Shown here: positions 15,046 through 18,440 of the stretch, piece by piece
Position numbering within the stretch: the stretch's first letter is position 1
Layout: the number at the start of each line of letters is the position of its first letter
Translations under genes and position numbers: made by a program
Notes under the pieces: generated by a model
Seen by the model: only the letters and a program-made list of their open reading frames with translations
What the model was told of the DNA's origin: nothing
The model's database searches: none
Source: DASRPD01 sp035646535
GTDB lineage: Bacteria > Actinomycetota > Acidimicrobiia > IMCC26256 > JANYLB01
NCBI GenBank assembly: GCA_035646535.1
Contig: DASRPD010000040.1
Location: forward strand, 1 to 18,440
DNA: 18,440 nucleotides
Reading direction: 5' to 3'

Positions 15046-15666
15046 ATGGACTTCACGTATCTGGGACAGGCGCTCATCGGCATCTTGATCATCACCGATC
15101 CCATCAGCCGTGGCCTGTACTTCCGCGTCCTCACCGCGGGCGAGCCCGCCTCGGTCCGGGCCAAGTACGCGCTGAAGGTCTCCATCGCGGTGGCGGTGAT
15201 CCTGTTCGGCTCCGCGGCGGTCGGCCGAGAGCTCCTCGAGTTCATCGGGATCAACCTCGGCGCGTTCTCGTTTGCCGGTGGGTTGATCGTGGCCGGGATG
15301 GGCTTCGAGATGTTGGCCGGCGGCCAGCACAGCCGGGCCCAGGGTGGCGCCGAGAGCGAGGCCGCCCCGGCAGACAACGACGGGATGATCGTGCCCTTCG
15401 CGACGCCGTTCATCGCCGGGCCGGGTGCGATCACCACCGTGATCACCTTCGCGACTCAGACCGGTCAGAAGGACGCGTGGACGACGACGCTCGTCGCGGT
15501 CGCGATCGTCTGCGTCTTGTTGTTCGTCTCCCTGACCGTGTTCTCGCAGTATCTCAAGCTGTCCGACGCGGCGATATCACTCTTCGTCCGTCTCGGCGGC
15601 CTGATCATCGCGACCATCGGCGTCCAGCTCTGCTTCAACGGCATCAAGACGTTCTTCCAGCTCTGA
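15046..15666 (+). CDS. MarC family integral membrane protein
   Basis: A 206-residue inner-membrane protein of the MarC family, once thought to be multidrug transporters but of unproven function. About six membrane segments are visible: roughly residues 5-23, 45-62, 70-90, 112-135, 145-165 and 178-200. Family motifs are ITDPISRGLYFRVLT near the N-terminus, AGGLIVAGMGFEML in segment 3 and the conserved MIVPFATPFIAGPGAITTVI. A hydrophilic loop (GGQHSRAQGGAESEAAPADN) separates the two halves, each of which looks like a repeat of the other. The ATG at 15046 has GAGGTGG about 9 nt upstream. A strong hairpin (15692) follows the stop codon. The substrate is unknown. Confidence 0.92.
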   Translation: MDFTYLGQALIGILIITDPISRGLYFRVLTAGEPASVRAKYALKVSIAVAVILFGSAAVGRELLEFIGINLGAFSFAGGLIVAGMGFEMLAGGQHSRAQGGAESEAAPADNDGMIVPFATPFIAGPGAITTVITFATQTGQKDAWTTTLVAVAIVCVLLFVSLTVFSQYLKLSDAAISLFVRLGGLIIATIGVQLCFNGIKTFFQL

Positions 15667-15691
15667 GCCGGCCCCAGCTTTGACCCCTGCG

Positions 15692-15732
15692 TTGGTGCGA
15701 TACCCGTCGCTATGCGACGGGTCGTGCACCAA
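15692..15732. terminator. 41-bp two-stem hairpin after marC, possible terminator or leader of the APH gene
   Basis: Arms 15692-15710 and 15714-15732 pair with a 3-nt loop (TAT). The outer stem is 7 bp (TTGGTGC/GCACCAA), with a 3x3 internal loop. The inner stem is 9 bp (ACCCGTCGC/GCGACGGGT). It lies 25 bp after the MarC stop and 38 bp before the APH start. There is no T-tract. Its strong pairing argues for a structured RNA end, but it could also be a leader element of the APH gene. Confidence 0.6.
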
Positions 15733-15770
15733 CCGGCGGCGGGCGAGGTGCGCCGTGACAGGCTGACGGG

Positions 15771-16571
15771 GTGATCGCGGAACGGCCCGACCGAGATGTT
15801 CGGGTGCCCCGGGCGCTCGAACCGGTCGTCGCCGGTCGGCGCGCGACGGCGGTGTGGCGCAACGAGGCCGACGGGCTGACGTTCGAGGTCGGCGCCGACC
15901 CCGAGCGGTGTTTCATCAAGTGGGCGCCCGCCGGCGGCGGCCTCGACCTCGATGCCGAGGCCGAACGGCTCGCCTGGGCCGGCCCGTACACCACGGTCCC
16001 GCGGGTCCTCGGACACGGCGAGCACCCGACGGGCTCATGGCTCGTGACGTCGCCGGTGCCGGGCGAGAGCGCAACGGCGGATCGCTGGACCGCGGAGCCG
16101 GCGCGGGCGGTCGCGGCGATCGGCTCGGGCTTGCGGGCGTTACACGACGTGCTCCCCGTCGAGTCGTGCCCGTTCTCGTGGTCGGCCGACGACCGGCTCC
16201 GCGACGCGCGTCGACGGGCGGCGGCCGGCCGCATCGACCCGGCCCGCTTCCACGACGACCACCGACATCTCGACCTGGACGGCGCGCTCGCCCGGCTGGC
16301 CGACATCCCGCCGGTCGACCGACTCGTCGTCTGTCACGGCGACACCTGCGTGCCCAACACCCTCATCGCCGACGACGGCTCGTGCTCGGGTCACGTCGAC
16401 CTCGGCGCGCTCGGCGTCGCCGACCGCTGGGCCGACCTCGCCATCGCCACCTGGAGCACCGTCTGGAACTACGGCCCCGGATGGGAGGAGCCGCTGCTCA
16501 CCGCGTACGGCGCCGAACCCGACCACGAACGCACCGCCTACTACCGACTGCTGTGGGACCTGGGCCCCTAG
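15771..16571 (+). CDS. Aminoglycoside phosphotransferase (APH(3')-like) family kinase
   Basis: A 266-residue kinase of the APH fold. The catalytic loop is CHGDTCVPNTL (His189, Asp191, Asn196), and the metal-binding Asp210 lies in GHVDLGALGVADRWADLAIATW. This layout is like APH(3') (HGD..N, then vDLG..G.aDR..Dla). N-terminal Lys50 (CFIKW) and an acidic Glu near 63-65 (DAEAERL) fit the ATP-binding lobe. Many homologues are chromosomal kinases of unknown substrate, so real aminoglycoside resistance cannot be assumed. The GTG at 15771 is the first plausible start. GACGGGG directly before it is a poor RBS, and no leaderless box is clear. It ends 94 bp before a GNAT acetyltransferase on the same strand. 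Small-molecule modifying enzymes are therefore paired here, possibly by chance. Confidence 0.85.
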   Translation: MIAERPDRDVRVPRALEPVVAGRRATAVWRNEADGLTFEVGADPERCFIKWAPAGGGLDLDAEAERLAWAGPYTTVPRVLGHGEHPTGSWLVTSPVPGESATADRWTAEPARAVAAIGSGLRALHDVLPVESCPFSWSADDRLRDARRRAAAGRIDPARFHDDHRHLDLDGALARLADIPPVDRLVVCHGDTCVPNTLIADDGSCSGHVDLGALGVADRWADLAIATWSTVWNYGPGWEEPLLTAYGAEPDHERTAYYRLLWDLGP

Positions 16572-16646
16572 CCGTGAGAGTCCTTCCGTTGCTGCGATAG
16601 GGCATGCTCCAGGTCACCGAGCTGCACCTGCGGCGGGAGTCACGGC
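16571..16646. other. Inverted repeat GCCGTGA/TCACGGC spanning the APH-GNAT gap
   Basis: GCCGTGA (16571-16577) and TCACGGC (16640-16646) are perfect 7-bp inverted repeats enclosing 62 nt between the APH stop and the GNAT start. They could close a structured leader. CAGGT/ACCTG inside forms a small inner pair. Weak by itself. Confidence 0.3.
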
Positions 16647-16665
16647 GTGCTGGGAGACTGCAACC

Positions 16666-17160
16666 ATGATCCGGCCGCTCGAACCCGGCGACGTCGCAGC
16701 CTGCGGCGCACTCCTCGACCGACTCGCGGACTGGTTCGGCGTGGCCGACGCGAACGCCCACTACCTCGCCTCGCTCGGTCGGGTCCCCGCCTTCGTCGCG
16801 GTCGCCGATGACGACGACCGTGGCCACGAGCTCATCGGTTTCCTCGCGCTCGAACAGCGCGCGGAGGCCTCGGCCGAGATTCTGGTGATGGCCGTCGATC
16901 CCACGTCGCATCGGCACGGCTACGGCCGAGCCCTCGTCGCCGCCGCGCAGGACTGGTGCGACAGCCACGACATGCGGTGGCTGTTCGTGAAGACGCGCGG
17001 ACCGTCAACCTACGACGACCTCTACGCGCGCACCCGCCGCTTCTACACTGCCGTCGGCTTCGAGCCGCTGTACGAGTCGCACGCCGAGTGGGGACCGACC
17101 GACGCCGCGCTCATCCTCGTCCAACACCGAACCTGCGCGCGTCACTCGGCAGACGGTTGA
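16666..17160 (+). CDS. GNAT family N-acetyltransferase
   Basis: A 164-residue cytosolic acetyltransferase that transfers acetyl from acetyl-CoA to an amine. The acetyl-CoA motif A is AVDPTSHRHGYGRALVAAAQ (76-95), with pyrophosphate loop HRHGYG in place of the usual R/Q-x-x-G-x-G. The opening MIRPLEPGDVAACGALLDRL is the typical GNAT start. The C-terminal TRRFYTAVGFEPLYESHAEW carries the usual FYxxxGF motif. The ATG at 16666 has GGGAGA about 8 nt upstream. It follows the APH-like kinase and converges on the nitrilase (54 bp between stops). The family is clear and the acceptor is unknown; it could be an antibiotic, a peptide or another amine. Confidence 0.9.
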   Translation: MIRPLEPGDVAACGALLDRLADWFGVADANAHYLASLGRVPAFVAVADDDDRGHELIGFLALEQRAEASAEILVMAVDPTSHRHGYGRALVAAAQDWCDSHDMRWLFVKTRGPSTYDDLYARTRRFYTAVGFEPLYESHAEWGPTDAALILVQHRTCARHSADG

Positions 17161-17214
17161 CGCGCGACGACGCCCAAGTGGCTTCGTTCGCGGGGGTGTC
17201 ACCAGCCTTGCGGG

Positions 17215-18174
17215 TCACTCGCCGCGGGTTCCCGGCCTGATAGCGAGCGAGAGCACGTCCGGTCGGGCGTAGTGACCGACCGGATCGAATAGCCGACGAC
17301 CAGCGGTGATGCGGTCGAGGTCCAGCGTGGCCGAGACCACACCGACCTCACCGATCAGCGGTCCGGCCACCACCTCACCGCCCGGCGCGACGATCGTGGT
17401 GTTGCCTCGTGACATCCAATCCTCGTCACCGCCGTAGAGGTCGTCGGCGCCGGAGAGATCCCGGGGCACGTCGCTGCCACGCAAGCACGCGGTAACACCC
17501 ACGACGAAGATCTGGCCCTCTTTGGCGATATGGCGGAGTGTCGGCACCCAGGTGTCGCTGTTGTCCCACGTCGGTGACAGCAGGACATCGATTCCCTGCT
17601 CGTACATCGCGGCTCGAGCGAGTGGCATGTAGTTCTCCCAGCAGATGAGCGAGCCGATCCGCACACCGTTCACGTCGACCGTGGTGAGCAGCTCGTCCTG
17701 CCCGTTGCCCCAGATCAGGCGCTCCGCGCCGGTGGGGATGAGCTTACGGTGACGTCCGGCGATCTCGCCCGCGGCATCCACGTACACCACCGTGTTGTTC
17801 AGGGTGCCGGAAGCCAGTCGCTCGGTGACCCCGAGCGCGACCCACACTCCGGCGCCTCGCGCCGCCTCCTGCACAGGGTCCAGGTCGGCACCGTCGATGT
17901 CGACCGCCTGAGCGCTGAAGCGGGCATACCAGCCGCCGTCGCTCATGGGCGGCCGACGCCAGACCCAGTCCGGGTAGCCAGGAACGAACGACTCCGGAAA
18001 GACCACGAGGCCGGCACCGCTTGCCGCCGCCTTTGCGACCTCGGCGACGACCACGTCGAGGGTCCCGGCCCGATCCAGATAGACCGGAGTCGCCTGCACC
18101 GCGGCGACGGTCAGAGCTCCTCGGGAGGTGGAGCCACCCGAGGCCTCGCCGGTGTCGTTCGAGGACGTGGCCAT
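17215..18174 (-). CDS. Nitrilase-type carbon-nitrogen hydrolase
   Basis: A 319-residue enzyme of the nitrilase superfamily, which cleaves nitriles or amides through a Cys-Glu-Lys triad. Triad residues are Glu61 (VVFPESFVPGYPDWVW), Lys144 (RHRKLIPT) and Cys178 (SLICWENYMPLAR). The CWENYMP and PGYPDWVW motifs point to true branch-1 nitrilases, which give acid plus ammonia directly, rather than amidases. A 20-residue polar N-terminal extension (MATSSNDTGE...) precedes the fold. The ATG at 18174 is chosen; an upstream GTG at 18195 would add 7 residues. Neither has a good RBS. The gene sits 154 bp from the end of a transposase gene, so it could have been brought or flanked by an insertion sequence. 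Substrate unknown. Confidence 0.93.
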   Translation of the reverse strand: MATSSNDTGEASGGSTSRGALTVAAVQATPVYLDRAGTLDVVVAEVAKAAASGAGLVVFPESFVPGYPDWVWRRPPMSDGGWYARFSAQAVDIDGADLDPVQEAARGAGVWVALGVTERLASGTLNNTVVYVDAAGEIAGRHRKLIPTGAERLIWGNGQDELLTTVDVNGVRIGSLICWENYMPLARAAMYEQGIDVLLSPTWDNSDTWVPTLRHIAKEGQIFVVGVTACLRGSDVPRDLSGADDLYGGDEDWMSRGNTTIVAPGGEVVAGPLIGEVGVVSATLDLDRITAGRRLFDPVGHYARPDVLSLAIRPGTRGE

Positions 18175-18255
18175 CAGAGACTCGGCGGGTTCCACTTGGT
18201 CATGCGCCCGAGAAGATGTGCCAAGCGCCTGGTACTACGTGTGAAATCTCGAGGA

Positions 18256-18284
18256 ATGTCGCAGGGAAATCTTGTCTGCGACAT
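18256..18284. repeat. Perfect 9-bp inverted repeat near the IS end
   Basis: ATGTCGCAG (18256-18264) and CTGCGACAT (18276-18284) are perfect inverted repeats around an 11-nt loop. CTCGAG occurs on either side (18248-18253 and 18292-18297). The repeat lies between the transposase stop and the nitrilase start. It may be the subterminal or terminal structure of the insertion sequence or a terminator for the transposase. Confidence 0.6.
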
Positions 18285-18328
18285 GTGCTTGCTCGAGTCA
18301 GGGCCCGCCGCGGGTTTGATCGCGAGGT

Positions 18329-18440
18329 TCATGTGGGTGCGATGGTGTAGTTCCATTCGCCGTGCCAGTCGTGGCGGGTGACAGGGATCGCGGTGAGTTG
18401 CGCGTCGGTGATCTTGACTCCCTTGGGATACCACTCGGGG
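18329..18440 (-). mobile_element. C-terminal end of a transposase, ISAzo13-like (partial)
   Basis: The last 36 residues of a minus-strand transposase, running in from the right edge. The ending YPKGVKITDAQLTAI...RHDWHGEWNYTIAPT matches what I remember of ISAzo13-family transposases, which end in H-x-W/F-H-x-x-WNYT. The family call rests on this short tail alone. The stop is TGA at 18329-18331. The rest of the element, including the DDE core, lies outside the window. The nearest IS end is probably at or near the inverted repeat at 18256-18284. Confidence 0.6.

Noticed and set aside
18174..18434. Minus-strand open frame spanning the transposase tail and the nitrilase upstream region
   Set aside because: Another frame gives the recognisable transposase ending; this frame has no motif and reads through the inverted repeat.

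Overview
The window is about 18.4 kb of high-GC bacterial DNA, very probably from an actinobacterium. An uncultured Acidimicrobiia-like lineage would fit, but that is an inference. Four features support this. There is an HU protein with a long Lys/Ala/Arg tail, and a HelD-type RNA polymerase helicase. GTG starts are frequent. Several genes have a TAnnnT -10 box 6-7 nt in front of the start codon, as in actinobacterial leaderless transcripts. No rRNA, tRNA, CRISPR array or complete mobile element was found. Most genes are ordinary housekeeping or catabolic enzymes.

Layout. Positions 1-7278 are one minus-strand block, read from right to left: a zinc-free quinone oxidoreductase-like dehydrogenase, a small protein resembling only the N-terminal half of TnpB, a histidine phosphatase, a HelD-like helicase, an M3 oligopeptidase, and an SDR that runs off the left edge. 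Two junctions in the block are GTGA stop/start overlaps (TnpB-like/phosphatase and M3/SDR). At 7279-7321 two divergent promoters share a CTAG core; one drives the oxidoreductase and the other an NTF2-like gene (7322-7774). That gene converges on an amidase (7786-9228, minus). Next on the plus strand are a zinc alcohol dehydrogenase broken by a one-base frameshift (9396-10471) and an L,D-transpeptidase. The transpeptidase converges on the HU gene across a strong hairpin. A metallo-beta-lactamase-fold hydrolase (12548-13372) converges on a small exported protein (13460-13951). Plus-strand genes then encode a nitroreductase, a MarC membrane protein, an APH-like kinase and a GNAT acetyltransferase. 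Last come a minus-strand nitrilase and, at the right edge, the C-terminal end of a transposase that looks ISAzo13-like.

How the genes work together. There is no clear single pathway. The SDR, oxidoreductase, alcohol dehydrogenase, amidase, nitrilase, nitroreductase and NTF2-like genes suggest a catabolic or secondary-metabolite setting. HelD, HU and the L,D-transpeptidase are core functions (transcription, nucleoid, cell wall).

The item most worth a second look is the 151-residue TnpB-like protein. It stops where the RuvC nuclease should begin, is tightly coupled to a phosphatase gene, and has a perfect 20-bp direct repeat just upstream. It may be a domesticated transposon-derived nucleic-acid-binding protein or a decayed remnant.
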